A stretch of 64,000 bases of DNA, taken from positions 124,001-188,000 of the forward strand of contig JAUHWG010000015.1 in NCBI GenBank assembly GCA_030424595.1, given 5' to 3'. Below, piece by piece: positions 26,658-36,291 of this stretch. The notes under the pieces were generated by a model. That model was given only the letters and a program-made list of their open reading frames with translations, was not told the origin of the DNA and searched no databases. The number at the start of each line of letters is the position of its first letter. Within the stretch, counting starts at the first letter, position 1. The translations under genes and the position numbers were made by a program. The stretch is from Polyangia bacterium. GTDB lineage: Bacteria; Myxococcota_A; Polyangia; Nannocystales; Nannocystaceae.

Positions 26658-27177
26658 GAAGGGTCAGCAGTAGAAGGTCGTATCGTCGGCCGGTCCCCGT
26701 CGAGATCGGAGAGGGCCTGCAGGCCGGATCGGGGGCCGAGGCAACGAGAGAGTGTAGCACCGGGTGGTCGGCGAACGCGGTCGCAGATCGTCGATTCCAG
26801 TGTTTTGAGGGGATTTGAGGGTCGTTCAGGAGGTGGTGGGTCGAGGTGTTCGCCGCCGGGCGAGTGTCTCATGGGGAGAACGCTCGGCTGACCCGATCGC
26901 TTTCGCCTGCGCGCAGACGACCCGGCTGAGCGCTGTCGACCGGCGTCGAGCGTCGATGGCTCGGGGAGAGCCTCGTCGAGGCATGCCGGAGCCTTGGTCA
27001 GAGACGACGAGGTCGGCGCGAGAGCGCACGGAGCGGGGCCTACGAGCGCGTTCGCGGGGCTCGGGCCCGTGCGTGCGGCTGAGAGTCCGTGACGGTCCGG
27101 GTCTTGCGGGCGTGGGCGTTGTCCGATGACGGGGGGACTCTAGCGGAGCGTGAGCGGGTGAGCGATGCTGGCGTCCT
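26658..27177. other. Divergent promoter region
   Basis: 520 bases between the MPE-AAA operon (minus) and the TonB-dependent receptor gene (plus). The section 26660-26830 is somewhat less GC-rich and contains the repeated phrase TTTTGAGGGGATTTGAGGG near 26802-26820. Neither a consensus promoter nor an RNA gene stands out. Confidence 0.35.
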
Positions 27178-30027
27178 GTGCGGCTGAGACTGTCAGCACT
27201 GCGTCCGGCGGGCGTGATCTCCCCCGTGCCCATCCTCGTGTCCATCCTCGTGTCCATCCTCGTGCTCGTCGCGGGGGCGCTCATCGGCGCGCCCGCATCG
27301 GCTGCGCCTGCCGACGGGGCTCCGGCCGCGGAGGCGGACGAGGAGGGCGGCGACGCGGCCGCGGAGGCGGAGCTCGCCCCTCCGGTGGTCGTGAATAGCG
27401 CGACGATCGACTATCCGTCGGAGCTGCTCCGCGAAGACCCGCCGCCGAGCGGTCAGGTCGTGATCAAGCTGGTCGTCGGCGTCGACGGTGTGCCTGGAGA
27501 TGTCGAGGTCGAGCGGGGGATCCACCCCCGCCTCGACGAGCTCGCCGTCGCCGCGGCGAGCACCCTCCGCTATCGTCCCGCGCGCTATCGCGGGCAGGTG
27601 ATCGAGGCGCTCATCAAGGTGACCATCGATATCGCCCCGCCGCCTCGGATCGAGGGGCCGGCGGTCGGGGCGGTCGTCGGCGAGGGGGACGATGATGACG
27701 GCGGAGCGGGCAATGCACAGGGGAGCGAGGGGAGCGAGGGGGACGCCGCCAGCCAGGACAATGATGCGAAGGAGGGGCCCCTGCGGATCCGCGGAGCGCT
27801 CGTCGAAGCGGGGCCGCGTACGCCGATCTCGGGCGCTGTGATCCTGGCCGTGCCAGCCCCTCCAGGCCTCCCGCCGGGGAAGATCCGCCGGCGGATCTAC
27901 GACGCGAGCGAGAGCGCGACCCCGGCCTGGAGCGTCCGGGCGACAAGCGACGAGGATGGCCGCTTTGAGCTGCGCGGGCTCCCCGACGGGCGGGTCCGCT
28001 TGATCGTCCTCTCGCAGGGGTACGAGCGCCTCGACTACGTCGAAGAGCTCGCGCCGAAGGCCCTCCTCGAGCTTCGCTACTACCAGCCGCGGCTGGCGGA
28101 GAACCCCTATCGGACGGTGGTCAAACGCCGTCGCTCGGGGGACGAGGCGGTCGATCGGCGGACGATCACGACCGAGGAGATCAACAACGTCCCGGGCACC
28201 CAGGGCGACGCGCTCAAGGCGATCCAGAACTTCCCCGGGGTCGCCCGCTCGCCCTTCGGGGCCGGGCTCCTGGTGATCCGCGGGGCGGCGCCCAGCGACT
28301 CCAAGATCTACCTCGGCTATCACGAGATCCCCCAGCTCTTCCACTTCGGCGCGATCACGAGCGTCTTCAACTCCGACATGCTCGCGCAGATCGACTTCAT
28401 GCCGGGCAACTTCGACGCCCGCTACGGCGACGCGATCGGCGGGGTCGTCAACGTGGTCCCGCGAAAGCCTCGGCGCGACGGGTTCCACGGCTACATCGAC
28501 GCCGACCTCTTCGACGTCGGCGCGCTGATCGAAGGCCCGGTCGGCAAGGGCTCCTTCGCGGTCAGCGGGCGACGCTCCTACATCGACGCTGTGCTCGGCC
28601 TCGCCCTACCGGACGACGCGGGGCTCAGCGTCACCCAAGCGCCGCGCTACTACGACTACCAGGGGCTCTTCGACTACCCCGTCGCCGGCGGCGAGCTCTC
28701 GGTGCGGGCGTTCGGCTCGGACGACCGCCTTAGCCTCATCACCAACAGCGCGAACGAGGCGGCGTCGAGCGGGCAGGAGGCGGGGACGGCGATCCTCTTC
28801 CACCGCGCAGACCTGGTCTACCGCAAGCGCGACGGGCCCTGGGACTTCCTGATCACGCCGGCCTACATCTATCAATCGGCGAGCGGGGGCTTCGGCGATC
28901 TCTTCAACTTCACCCTCGATCGCCACGAGTTCTCCGGTCGCGCCGAGGTCAGCCGCACGCTCTCGAGCCGCGCCGGGCTCCGCCTCGGCACCGAGGTCCA
29001 GGCCGGTCGCTACACGATCAACGCGGCGGCGCCGAGCTTCCCCGCGGGCTCTGGGCTCGGCGACACCGACATCTCCAACGTCGCCCGGGAGATCGGCGAC
29101 ACCTACGCTTCGCCGGCCCTCTACGCGACGGGCACGGTCCGCCTGGGCGATCGCTTCACCCTCCTGCCGGGCGTGCGCGCCCACTACTACGCCCGAGTCC
29201 TGCGCAAGCTCGCGGTCGATCCCCGCCTCCGCTTCGCCTGGGAGGTCGGCGATCGGACGACGATCAAGGGGGGCGTCGGCCTCTACTCCCAGGCGCCGGA
29301 CATCTTCGAGTTCAACCCCGTGTGGGGCAACCCGCGGGTCTGGCTCGAGCGCTCCGTCCACAACAGCCTCGGCGTCGCCCATGAGCTTGAGGAGGCGGCG
29401 ATCACCTTCGAGGCGACGGGCTTCTACAAGCACGTCTGGGATCGCGTCACGGGCTCGACGGCGATCGTCTTCGCCGATCCGAACCTCCGCCCGGAGAACT
29501 TCACAAACCAGGGGATCGGCCGGATCTACGGCGGCGAGCTGCTCCTGCGCAAAGCGCTGACGGGGCGCCTCTTCGGGTGGCTCAGCTACACGCTGATGAA
29601 GAGCGAGGTCCAGGACGCGCCGGGCGGGGCCTGGGTCCCCTTCGACTTTGATCAGCGGCACATCCTCACCGCGATCGCGGTCTACAAGCTGCCGCGCAAT
29701 TGGCAGCTCGGGGGTCGCTTTCGCCTCGTCAGCGGCAACCCGACGACCGGTCGCACAGACGGGGTGTTTGACGCGGAGAGCGGCGGTTATCTCCCGCTCG
29801 ACGGTCCGCGCAACGGCGAGCGGCTGCCGACCTTTCACCAGCTCGACCTTCGCCTGGACAAGCGCTGGGTGCTCCGGCGGGCGATCACCTCGGTCTATCT
29901 CGACGTCCAGAACGTCTACAACCGGCAAAACGGCGAGGCCTGGAACTACTCGTTCGACTATCGCTCGCGGGCGCTGACGACGGGGCTGCCGATCATTCCG
30001 TCGCTCGGGACGCGGATCGAATTCTGA
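27178..30027 (+). CDS. TonB-dependent receptor with N-terminal TonB-like domain
   Basis: 949 residues from GTG 27178. The signal peptide contains the 12-bp DNA repeat giving ILVSILVSILV and ends PASAA. After an acidic linker comes a TonB C-terminal-like domain (about residues 75-155: SGQVVIKLVVGVDGVPGDVEVERGIHP ... LRYRPARYRG). An acidic linker follows, then a carboxypeptidase-regulatory-like beta domain (about 200-300). The plug domain starts near 325 (RTITTEEINNVPGTQGDALKA, LLVIRGAAPSDSKIYL, YGDAIGGVVNV) and a long outer-membrane barrel ends SLGTRIEF with terminal Phe. It should import a substrate across the outer membrane with TonB/ExbBD energy. The N-terminal TonB-like part is periplasmic. 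No ligand-specific motif is visible. Confidence 0.88.
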   Translation: MRLRLSALRPAGVISPVPILVSILVSILVLVAGALIGAPASAAPADGAPAAEADEEGGDAAAEAELAPPVVVNSATIDYPSELLREDPPPSGQVVIKLVVGVDGVPGDVEVERGIHPRLDELAVAAASTLRYRPARYRGQVIEALIKVTIDIAPPPRIEGPAVGAVVGEGDDDDGGAGNAQGSEGSEGDAASQDNDAKEGPLRIRGALVEAGPRTPISGAVILAVPAPPGLPPGKIRRRIYDASESATPAWSVRATSDEDGRFELRGLPDGRVRLIVLSQGYERLDYVEELAPKALLELRYYQPRLAENPYRTVVKRRRSGDEAVDRRTITTEEINNVPGTQGDALKAIQNFPGVARSPFGAGLLVIRGAAPSDSKIYLGYHEIPQLFHFGAITSVFNSDMLAQIDFMPGNFDARYGDAIGGVVNVVPRKPRRDGFHGYIDADLFDVGALIEGPVGKGSFAVSGRRSYIDAVLGLALPDDAGLSVTQAPRYYDYQGLFDYPVAGGELSVRAFGSDDRLSLITNSANEAASSGQEAGTAILFHRADLVYRKRDGPWDFLITPAYIYQSASGGFGDLFNFTLDRHEFSGRAEVSRTLSSRAGLRLGTEVQAGRYTINAAAPSFPAGSGLGDTDISNVAREIGDTYASPALYATGTVRLGDRFTLLPGVRAHYYARVLRKLAVDPRLRFAWEVGDRTTIKGGVGLYSQAPDIFEFNPVWGNPRVWLERSVHNSLGVAHELEEAAITFEATGFYKHVWDRVTGSTAIVFADPNLRPENFTNQGIGRIYGGELLLRKALTGRLFGWLSYTLMKSEVQDAPGGAWVPFDFDQRHILTAIAVYKLPRNWQLGGRFRLVSGNPTTGRTDGVFDAESGGYLPLDGPRNGERLPTFHQLDLRLDKRWVLRRAITSVYLDVQNVYNRQNGEAWNYSFDYRSRALTTGLPIIPSLGTRIEF

Positions 30028-30144
30028 GCTTCTCCGCGCCCAGCCGAGCCGCCCTGCGGAGGCGAAGGATCGTCGCGTGAAGCGCCGTCCGCCGAGCTTC
30101 GCGGCCACCGCGAAGCTCGGCGCAGGCGATCAAGATCGGGGGGG

Positions 30145-30172
30145 TTGACGTCCCGGAAGCCCGCACTAGCTT
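30145..30172 (+). promoter_or_regulatory. Candidate promoter of hsp20 gene
   Basis: TTGACG at 30145-30150, 16-base spacer, TAGCTT at 30167-30172. This resembles a housekeeping sigma promoter about 90 bases upstream of the first hsp20 start. No heat-shock CIRCE inverted repeat is visible nearby. Confidence 0.4.
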
Positions 30173-30264
30173 GGGCACCAGTCAGCGGGCGCCCCCCAAC
30201 CGGCGCCCCTCCCTCAACGAAATCAGACGTTGTCGCCGGCGATGCCCGGCGCAAAGGAGACGCC

Positions 30265-30708
30265 ATGTTCAGCTACACCCGTGCCCCCTACGATCCGATC
30301 CAAGCCCTCGGCCTCTTTCGCCGACGGATGGACCACATCTTTCGCGACTTTGACAGCACCCTGACGCCTGCGGTCCGGGCCCAGGCGTGGCCGCAGATGA
30401 GGCTCACGGAGGACGATGAGGCCTATGTCATCAGGGCTGCGGTGCCCGGCCTCAAGGTCGAGGAGATCGATGTCCGGGCCACCTCGGAGGGGGTGATGAT
30501 CGCCGGAGAACGCTCCGTCAAGGCGCCCGAGGGCTACTCGGTGCATCGCCAGGAGCGGGTCGGAGCTCCCTTCTCGCGGAGCATCACCCTGCCGACGAGG
30601 ATCGTCGTCGAAGAGGTCACCGCGGCGGTCAAGGACGGGATCCTGACGGTCACCCTGCCCAAGCACGCGGAGTCCCGACCGCGGGCGATCAAGGTCAGCG
30701 TTCACTGA
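30265..30708 (+). CDS. Hsp20-family small heat-shock chaperone
   Basis: 147 residues from ATG 30265, chosen because AAAGGAGA ends four bases before it. The alpha-crystallin domain runs from about residue 45 to 140: EDDEAYVIRAAVPGLKVEEIDV, GERSVKAPEGYSVHRQER, GAPFSRSITLPTRI and the closing GILTVTLPKHAESRPRAIKV. The N-terminal arm (YDPIQALGLFRRRMDHIFRDF) is the usual amphipathic substrate-binding segment. The C-terminal IxI/V motif is not obvious. It binds unfolding proteins without ATP in the cytoplasm. It lies 125 bases upstream of a second, different hsp20 gene, so the pair is likely a stress operon or two independently induced genes. Confidence 0.92.
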   Translation: MFSYTRAPYDPIQALGLFRRRMDHIFRDFDSTLTPAVRAQAWPQMRLTEDDEAYVIRAAVPGLKVEEIDVRATSEGVMIAGERSVKAPEGYSVHRQERVGAPFSRSITLPTRIVVEEVTAAVKDGILTVTLPKHAESRPRAIKVSVH

Positions 30709-30833
30709 GGTCAGCGCCGACTACCCGAAGAGAAGAATTTCACGGGGTCGGAGGAGCGAGCGCGGCGGCGCAGCGCTCCGACAAGACCGGCCGTACCAGC
30801 ACGAGACACGAGACACGAGAAGGAGACAAGACG

Positions 30834-31238
30834 ATGTACGACAAGAACAAGACCGCTGAGCTGGACCCTGTAGAGCCGACGGTGGAGCAGACGGTGGAGC
30901 AGGCCGTAGGACGGGCGACGGAGCCGGAGACGATGAGCTCGCAGCCGTCGATCGCCCCCGCCGTCGACATCTACGAGAACGACGCCGGGTATTTGGTGCT
31001 CGCCGATCTACCCGGGGTCGCGGTCGACGGGATCGACATCCGCTACGAGGAGGGCGAGCTGAGCCTCGTCGGCCGCCGCGATGAGTCGGCTCGAGACTAC
31101 CGCCGAGTCTTTCGGATCCCGGAGGACGTCGACGCGGAGGGGATCGACGCCGCGCTCGACAACGGGGTCCTAGAGCTCCGGCTGCCGAAGGCGAAGTCCG
31201 TGCAGCCGCGGAAGATCGCGGTCCGGGCGAGCGCCTAG
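30834..31238 (+). CDS. Second Hsp20-family small heat-shock protein
   Basis: 134 residues from ATG 30834, preceded by AAGGAGA at a normal distance. The N-terminal 40 residues are Glu/Thr/Val-rich with a short VEPTVEQTVEQAV repeat. The alpha-crystallin domain starts at APAVDIYENDAGYLVLADLPG (about residue 42) and continues DIRYEEGELSLVGRR, YRRVFRIPEDVD and NGVLELRLPKAKSVQPRKIAV. It is only distantly similar to the neighbouring Hsp20, so this is not a recent duplication. The pairing suggests that hetero-oligomers or staged chaperone activity are possible. A long hairpin at 31264-31309 follows and may end the transcript. Confidence 0.92.
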   Translation: MYDKNKTAELDPVEPTVEQTVEQAVGRATEPETMSSQPSIAPAVDIYENDAGYLVLADLPGVAVDGIDIRYEEGELSLVGRRDESARDYRRVFRIPEDVDAEGIDAALDNGVLELRLPKAKSVQPRKIAVRASA

Positions 31239-31263
31239 TCGCGAGACCAACGGGACCTGTACG

Positions 31264-31309
31264 GGCGAGCTTCGGGTGTGCGCGCTGATGCGCCGACCCG
31301 GAGCTTGCC
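31264..31309 (+). terminator. Hairpin after the hsp20 pair
   Basis: GGCGAGCTTCGGGT (31264-31277) pairs with ACCCGGAGCTTGCC (31296-31309) with one mismatch and one wobble, leaving an 18-base loop. It sits 26 bases after the second hsp20 stop. No T tract follows. Confidence 0.45.
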
Positions 31310-31485
31310 GCGTCGCGTACGCAAAGGTCCCCTAGCAGCCCGTGTCTCGGCGGCTTCGGGGGCGACGCGCGGTGATGCGCTGTCATGGGGCATCGCCGCG
31401 CAGGTCGGCGGTGCTCGCCTTGGATACGATCGGCGGCCTCATGCCGCATGAGAGGCTGGCGCCGTCGCCGATCAAGTCCGCTACC

Positions 31486-33720
31486 ATGGTCGCCCTCGCA
31501 ATGCCGACATACCTCCCCTCCCGGATCGACGCTGTCACTGTCTATCGCCACGGGGCGCAGATCTCCCGTGTCGTCACGATCGCCGACGCCGCGACCTGCG
31601 GCGATGTGATCCGGGTGGGCGGACTCCCGCTCAGCCTCGAGGAGCGCAGCGTCCGGGTGCAGCTGAGCGGCTCGGGGCTCGTCGCCGCGGACGTCCGGCT
31701 CGGCCTCGACGTCGGCGGGGAGGAGCCCGGGCTAGCGCCCGCGGAGAGCGAGGCGCTCCGCGGGGCTCGTCGCGCCCTCGCTGCGCTGGTCGACAGGCGT
31801 CGACACATCGACGCTCAACGGCGACGCCTCAGCGAGGCGATCGAGGTCATCCGCCCGGCGGGGAAAGAGGGGGAGCGGCCGCCGCCATCGCCCTTCCGTG
31901 GGCGTCGCGCGGTGGTCGAGTTTCAGCGGGAGGCGCTGGAGGAGCTCGACTCCGCGAGCGAGTCCCTCGCCGTCGAGCTTCGTCGGGCCCAAGAGGATCT
32001 CGCGGAGCTCGAGGCCCGCGATCGCGAGGCTACGAGCGCGAGGCAGGCGAAGACCCACGAGATGCGGCGGACGGCGGAGATCCGCCTGGAGCGGAGGCCA
32101 GGAGCGATCGGCGGTCGCGAGCTCCGGATCGAGTACACGGTCCCCGGCGCACGGTGGGCGCCGGCCTACACGGTCACGCTCGACAAGGGGATGTCGCGGG
32201 CGACCTTGGCCCTGCGGGCGGTCGTCGCTCAGCGCACGGGCGAGGATTGGGGCCGGGTCAGGCTGACCCTCTCGACCGCAGATCGTCAGCGCTGGACCGA
32301 GCTCCCGGAGCTCCAGAGCATGCGGATCGGTCGTCGTCAGCCGACGCCTGCACGTCGCGGCTGGCGACCGCCGCCGGTCGGCGGCGAGGCGCTCTATGCC
32401 GACTACGATCGCTTCGCCCGGGCTCACCTCGGCGTGCAGGCCCCTGCGAGCACGATCGCTGTCGACATGGTGGCCGACCTCGACGAGGACCTCGACGACG
32501 TCTTCGCGCTGGAGGAGGTCGCAGAGGCCAGCTTCGACGGCTACGCGCCGCCCGAGGAGGCGCCGATGCCCCAGGCGCGCGGGCGCCGGGACATGCACAA
32601 GGAGCGCAAGAAACGATCGCCGGCGAAGCCGTCGGCGAAGGCGACCTTCGGCGGGGCGACGCGAGGCGCCCCGTCGGCGCCGAGCATGCCGCCGAGCATG
32701 CCGTCGCCGGGGGCGATGCCGATGCGAAGCTCGCTCATGGCTACGTCGGTGAACAGCCTCACCCTGGCGGGAGGCGGCGGCTCGATGGACACGGGGGCCT
32801 ACGCGCTCCTCCGCGATGAGGCAGAGCCTGTCGAGGCCCGCGAGGATCCGAGCGCGCTGCTCGCCTATTCGGAGCTGCGGATGCCGGAGGCCGCCGCGCA
32901 AGGCCGCGGCAAGCTGGTCGCCGTCAGCCGCCAGCAGAGGATCCGCGAGCTCATCGTCGTCCGCGAGTCGACCCTGATCGAGACGGTCATCGGCGAGCTC
33001 GAGAGCGCCCGCTCGGCGGCGACGGTTCGGGGATCGTTGCCGCCTGGGCACGCGTTCCCGGCGAGCGTTGAGGGCTTTGACTACGCCTACCTCGCCGAAG
33101 GTCCGGTCGACGTCGACGCCGACGGCGAATTTCACGGGATCCCGCTCCTCGCCCGCGACGGTGAGGTCGAGCTGGGGCACGTCGTCGTCCCCCGCGAGAG
33201 CACCGACGTGTTCCGCGTCGTCACCCTGAAAAACCCGCTCCAGGCCCCTCTGCTCGCGGGCCCCGCGGACGTCTATGTCGGCGGCGACTATCTCCTGACC
33301 TGTGACCTCGGGCTCGCCCCGGTCGGCGGCGAGCTCAGCCTCGGCCTCGGCGTCGAGCAGGCGATCAAGGTCTCGCGTAACGCCAGCTACGCGGAGGAGA
33401 GCGCCGGGCTCATCGGCGGCTCGCTCCTCCTCAAGCATCAGATCGCGATCGAGGTCGATAACCGCCTCGATCGGGCGGTCGCGGTCGAGGTCCGCGAGCG
33501 GGTGCCGAGCCTGGAGGAGGGCGAGGACGAGATCCACCTCGAGGTCGCCTCAGCGACGCCTCGGTGGGAGCCCTACGAGCCCGAGGAGTACACGCTGCGC
33601 GGCGGCCATCGCTGGCGCTTCGAGATCGCGGGAGGTGCTCGTCAGCACCTCCGCGCGGCCTACACCGTCAAGATCTCGGCGAAGAGAGAGCTGGTCGGTG
33701 GAAACCGACGGGAGGTCTAG
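31486..33720 (+). CDS. DUF4139/MuiA-like protein
   Basis: About 744 residues from ATG 31486 (ATG 31441, ATG 31501 and GTG 31342 are alternatives; none has a clear Shine-Dalgarno). LPSRIDAVTVYRHGAQISRVV at the N-terminus is typical of the DUF4140 segment, followed by a long coiled coil (about residues 80-200) and the DUF4139 beta domain with LRIEYTVPGARWAPAYTV, RTGEDWGRVRLTLSTA and the C-terminal AVEVRERVPSLE. A Met/Pro/Ser-rich insertion (PSMPPSMPSPGAMPM) divides the beta domain. Family members are called mucoidy-inhibitor-like, but their biochemistry is unknown. No signal peptide. It is followed six bases later by a related gene, so they form an operon and probably a complex. Confidence 0.8.
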   Translation: MVALAMPTYLPSRIDAVTVYRHGAQISRVVTIADAATCGDVIRVGGLPLSLEERSVRVQLSGSGLVAADVRLGLDVGGEEPGLAPAESEALRGARRALAALVDRRRHIDAQRRRLSEAIEVIRPAGKEGERPPPSPFRGRRAVVEFQREALEELDSASESLAVELRRAQEDLAELEARDREATSARQAKTHEMRRTAEIRLERRPGAIGGRELRIEYTVPGARWAPAYTVTLDKGMSRATLALRAVVAQRTGEDWGRVRLTLSTADRQRWTELPELQSMRIGRRQPTPARRGWRPPPVGGEALYADYDRFARAHLGVQAPASTIAVDMVADLDEDLDDVFALEEVAEASFDGYAPPEEAPMPQARGRRDMHKERKKRSPAKPSAKATFGGATRGAPSAPSMPPSMPSPGAMPMRSSLMATSVNSLTLAGGGGSMDTGAYALLRDEAEPVEAREDPSALLAYSELRMPEAAAQGRGKLVAVSRQQRIRELIVVRESTLIETVIGELESARSAATVRGSLPPGHAFPASVEGFDYAYLAEGPVDVDADGEFHGIPLLARDGEVELGHVVVPRESTDVFRVVTLKNPLQAPLLAGPADVYVGGDYLLTCDLGLAPVGGELSLGLGVEQAIKVSRNASYAEESAGLIGGSLLLKHQIAIEVDNRLDRAVAVEVRERVPSLEEGEDEIHLEVASATPRWEPYEPEEYTLRGGHRWRFEIAGGARQHLRAAYTVKISAKRELVGGNRREV

Positions 33721-33726
33721 CGAGCC

Positions 33727-35358
33727 ATGTCCACGTCATCCCCAAAGATCCTCGCGGCCGAGCCGGCCCCGGCCGAGCCGACCCCTCTCACGCTCCCTGT
33801 GGACGAGGTGATCCTCCTCGAGGACCGCGCCCACGTGATCCGCCGCGGGAGCGTCGAGGTCGGCGTCGGGACGACCCGCTTCGTCGTGACCGGGGTCGCG
33901 CCGGTGCTCAGCGATCGGACCCTCTGCGCCTCGCTGCGCCGGGTCAGCGGCTCCTCCGAGGAGGCCAGCGGCGCTCGGGTCCTGGACCTGCGGGCGCGCC
34001 GACGGGTCGTCGCGAGGGTCGAGGATCGGCCGGAGCAGGCGAGGCAGATCGAGCGCGAGCGGCTCGCGCTCGCCGAGAGCGTCAGGCGGAGCGACGCTCG
34101 GCGGGAGCGCACGCGGATGGAGCTCCAGGCGCTTGCAGGGCTCGCGTCGGCGCAGCTCGCAGAGTTCGGCGTCGACGCCTCGTGGGGGGACATCGACCGT
34201 GAGCGTTGGAGGGCGGAGCTCGCTGAGATCCGCGATGACGAGGCGGAGCTCCGCGGTCAGGCCTTGGGCTTGGAGGAGGAGCTCGCGGAGCTCAAGGAGG
34301 AGCTGGGGCGGCTCGGTCGTCGGGCCCTCGCGCTCGCCGATGTCCGTCAGACCCAGAGCGCAGAGCTGGTCGTCGAGGTGCTCGCTACGGCCCCTGGACG
34401 CTATCGGCTCCAGGTCGACTACATCGTCCCCGGCGCCTGTTGGCGACCCTATCACCGGGCTGAGGTGCGGGAGGAGAACGAGGCGGAGGGCGAGGGGGCG
34501 ACGCTGGACTTTGTCTGCGAAGGCTGCGTCTGGCAGAGAACCGGCGAGGATTGGCGCGGCGTCCAGCTGATCTTCTCGACGGAGCGACCCTCGCTCGGCG
34601 CTGAGCCGCCGTCGCTCAGCAGCGACGTGCTCCGGGTCGGTCGGCGCCGTGAGGTCGTCGAGGTCGAGGTCCGCGATCAGGAGATCCAGACCGCGGGTCT
34701 GGGCGGCGAGACCCGAGCCGCGACCGAGCTGCCGGGGATCGACGACGGCGGCGAGGTCCTCTCCCTCCGGGCGCTCTCACGGATCGACGTGCTGAGCGAC
34801 GGTCAGCCCCATCGGACCCCGCTCTTCTCCTTCACGGCGGAGGCGACGCTCGAGCGGGTGCTCCTCGCCGAGCTCGATCCGGCGGTGCTCGTGCGGAGCA
34901 CTCAGGTCAACCTCGGCCAGCAGCCGCTGCTCGCGGGGCCGGTCGATCTGATCCGCGGCGGCGGTCTCATCGGCCGGACCTCGATCCTCTTCGTCGCCGC
35001 CGGCGAGCGCTTTGAGCTCGGCTGGGGCCCGGACAGCGCGCTGCGGGCCCTCAGGGATGTGGAGCTCGCCCAAGAGGATCGGAGCATGCTCTCGTCGTGG
35101 AGCTCGGTGGTCCACACGGTCTCGCTCCGGCTGAGCAACCTCGGCGCCGAGCCCCGGACGATCAAGGTGTCCGAGCGGATCCCGGTCTCGGAGATCGAGA
35201 AGGTCAAGGTCGACTTCGACCGACGAAAGACGAGCGGCGGACGGAGCCCCGACGAGCACGGGATCGTCACCTGGACGGTCGCCCTGGGGCCCTTCGCCAG
35301 GGAGCGGCTGGAGCTGCGCTACACCCTGCGCAAGCACGGCGACGTCGTCGGGATCTGA
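33727..35358 (+). CDS. Second DUF4139-family protein
   Basis: 543 residues, starting six bases after the previous stop; GGAGG inside the end of the upstream gene serves as its ribosome site. After an Ala/Pro-rich N-terminus come PVDEVILLEDRAHVIRRGSVEV (DUF4140-like), a coiled coil (about residues 100-215), YRLQVDYIVPGACWRPYHRAEV and RTGEDWRGVQLIFSTERPS (DUF4139 core), and the C-terminal RTIKVSERIPVSEIEKVKV and RERLELRYTLRK. The domain order matches the upstream gene, but it lacks the Met/Pro insertion and is shorter. This is an old tandem duplication with diverged members, as expected for subunits of one assembly. Function unknown. Confidence 0.8.
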   Translation: MSTSSPKILAAEPAPAEPTPLTLPVDEVILLEDRAHVIRRGSVEVGVGTTRFVVTGVAPVLSDRTLCASLRRVSGSSEEASGARVLDLRARRRVVARVEDRPEQARQIERERLALAESVRRSDARRERTRMELQALAGLASAQLAEFGVDASWGDIDRERWRAELAEIRDDEAELRGQALGLEEELAELKEELGRLGRRALALADVRQTQSAELVVEVLATAPGRYRLQVDYIVPGACWRPYHRAEVREENEAEGEGATLDFVCEGCVWQRTGEDWRGVQLIFSTERPSLGAEPPSLSSDVLRVGRRREVVEVEVRDQEIQTAGLGGETRAATELPGIDDGGEVLSLRALSRIDVLSDGQPHRTPLFSFTAEATLERVLLAELDPAVLVRSTQVNLGQQPLLAGPVDLIRGGGLIGRTSILFVAAGERFELGWGPDSALRALRDVELAQEDRSMLSSWSSVVHTVSLRLSNLGAEPRTIKVSERIPVSEIEKVKVDFDRRKTSGGRSPDEHGIVTWTVALGPFARERLELRYTLRKHGDVVGI

Positions 35359-35434
35359 GCGCCGCGGTCGAGGGGGTCGCTCGCTCCGCCGAGCGTCGTC
35401 ACCGGTCCCTGTGGCTGATCGCTCCGCCTCGCAC

Positions 35435-36115
35435 CTACGAGAGCGGCTGCGCGTCGGCGGTCGCAGACGTGGAGACGGCCTCGGCCGGCGCAGACGTCGG
35501 ATCCGGCGTGGCGCTCTCGGGCTGGGCCCCGGCGATGCTCCGACCGATCTCCGGAGGCACATAGTTGCCGCCGGAGAGGAGCATCTTGAACGCCTCCTCG
35601 ACCGAGATGTCGAGCGTTGTGCAGCGCTCGAGCTCGACGATGAAGAGGCGCCCGCTCATCGGGTTGGGGACCTCGGGGATGTAGACGCAGCAGCGGCTGG
35701 GGTCGCCGCTGATCGGATCGCCGCTGGTGAAGGCGAGGACCGAGCGAGCGCCGTCGGGGACGAGGACGACCTTGGCGTAGATCCCCTCGCGGCCGCCGGG
35801 GGCGAGCGAGATCTGCTTCCAGGCCCCGTACACCTCGCGGAGGATCGGCACCTTGAGCAGGAGGCTGTCGATCCAGTCGAGGAAGAGGCGGCCGATGATC
35901 GACGAGACGATCAGGCCGACGATGTAGATCACGCCGAGGGCGACCGCGAAGCCGACGAAGGGGATGTCGATGCCGAGGAGCGCTCGCACCGGCTCCCGGC
36001 TCTTGCCCTCGATGTAGGCGATCACGGCGATCGTCACGACCAGAGGGATCGTCGAGAACACCCCGGTGAGCAGGGTCTTCTTCAGGTGTCTCCGGAGCCT
36101 CTGCGCTACGCCCAC
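35435..36115 (-). CDS. DUF502 membrane protein
   Basis: 226 residues from GTG 36115. LRRHLKKTLLTGVFSTIPLVVTI is the first membrane segment of the DUF502 family; FVGFAVALGVIYIVGLIVSSIIGRLF is the second. These are followed by the conserved KVPILREVYGAWKQI and VVLVPDGARSVLAFTSG blocks and CCVYIPEVPNPMSGRLFIVE. The C-terminal 40 residues are a Pro/Ala/Thr/Ser tail absent from many homologues. It should sit in the inner membrane with the soluble part probably cytoplasmic; its function is unknown. It is convergent with the DUF4139 operon. Confidence 0.85.
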   Translation of the reverse strand: MGVAQRLRRHLKKTLLTGVFSTIPLVVTIAVIAYIEGKSREPVRALLGIDIPFVGFAVALGVIYIVGLIVSSIIGRLFLDWIDSLLLKVPILREVYGAWKQISLAPGGREGIYAKVVLVPDGARSVLAFTSGDPISGDPSRCCVYIPEVPNPMSGRLFIVELERCTTLDISVEEAFKMLLSGGNYVPPEIGRSIAGAQPESATPDPTSAPAEAVSTSATADAQPLS

Positions 36116-36291
36116 AGGGGACAGCTTCGCCTAGGCCTCGCAGGTCGCCAAGTCACGCGTGCGCGCGGTGAGTGGCGAGCGTGAGCAGGGTTCGCGCACG
36201 TCGGGCCCGGGCTTCATCGATCGGGTCGCGGCGGTGTGGTGGTCAGCCTCCAAGCTGACCCTACGGGCGAACATCGTCGGTAGAGCGCGAA

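Noticed and set aside
28606..30108. Long minus-strand open frame inside the TonB-dependent receptor gene
   Set aside because: Shadow of the receptor barrel region; no signal or domain.
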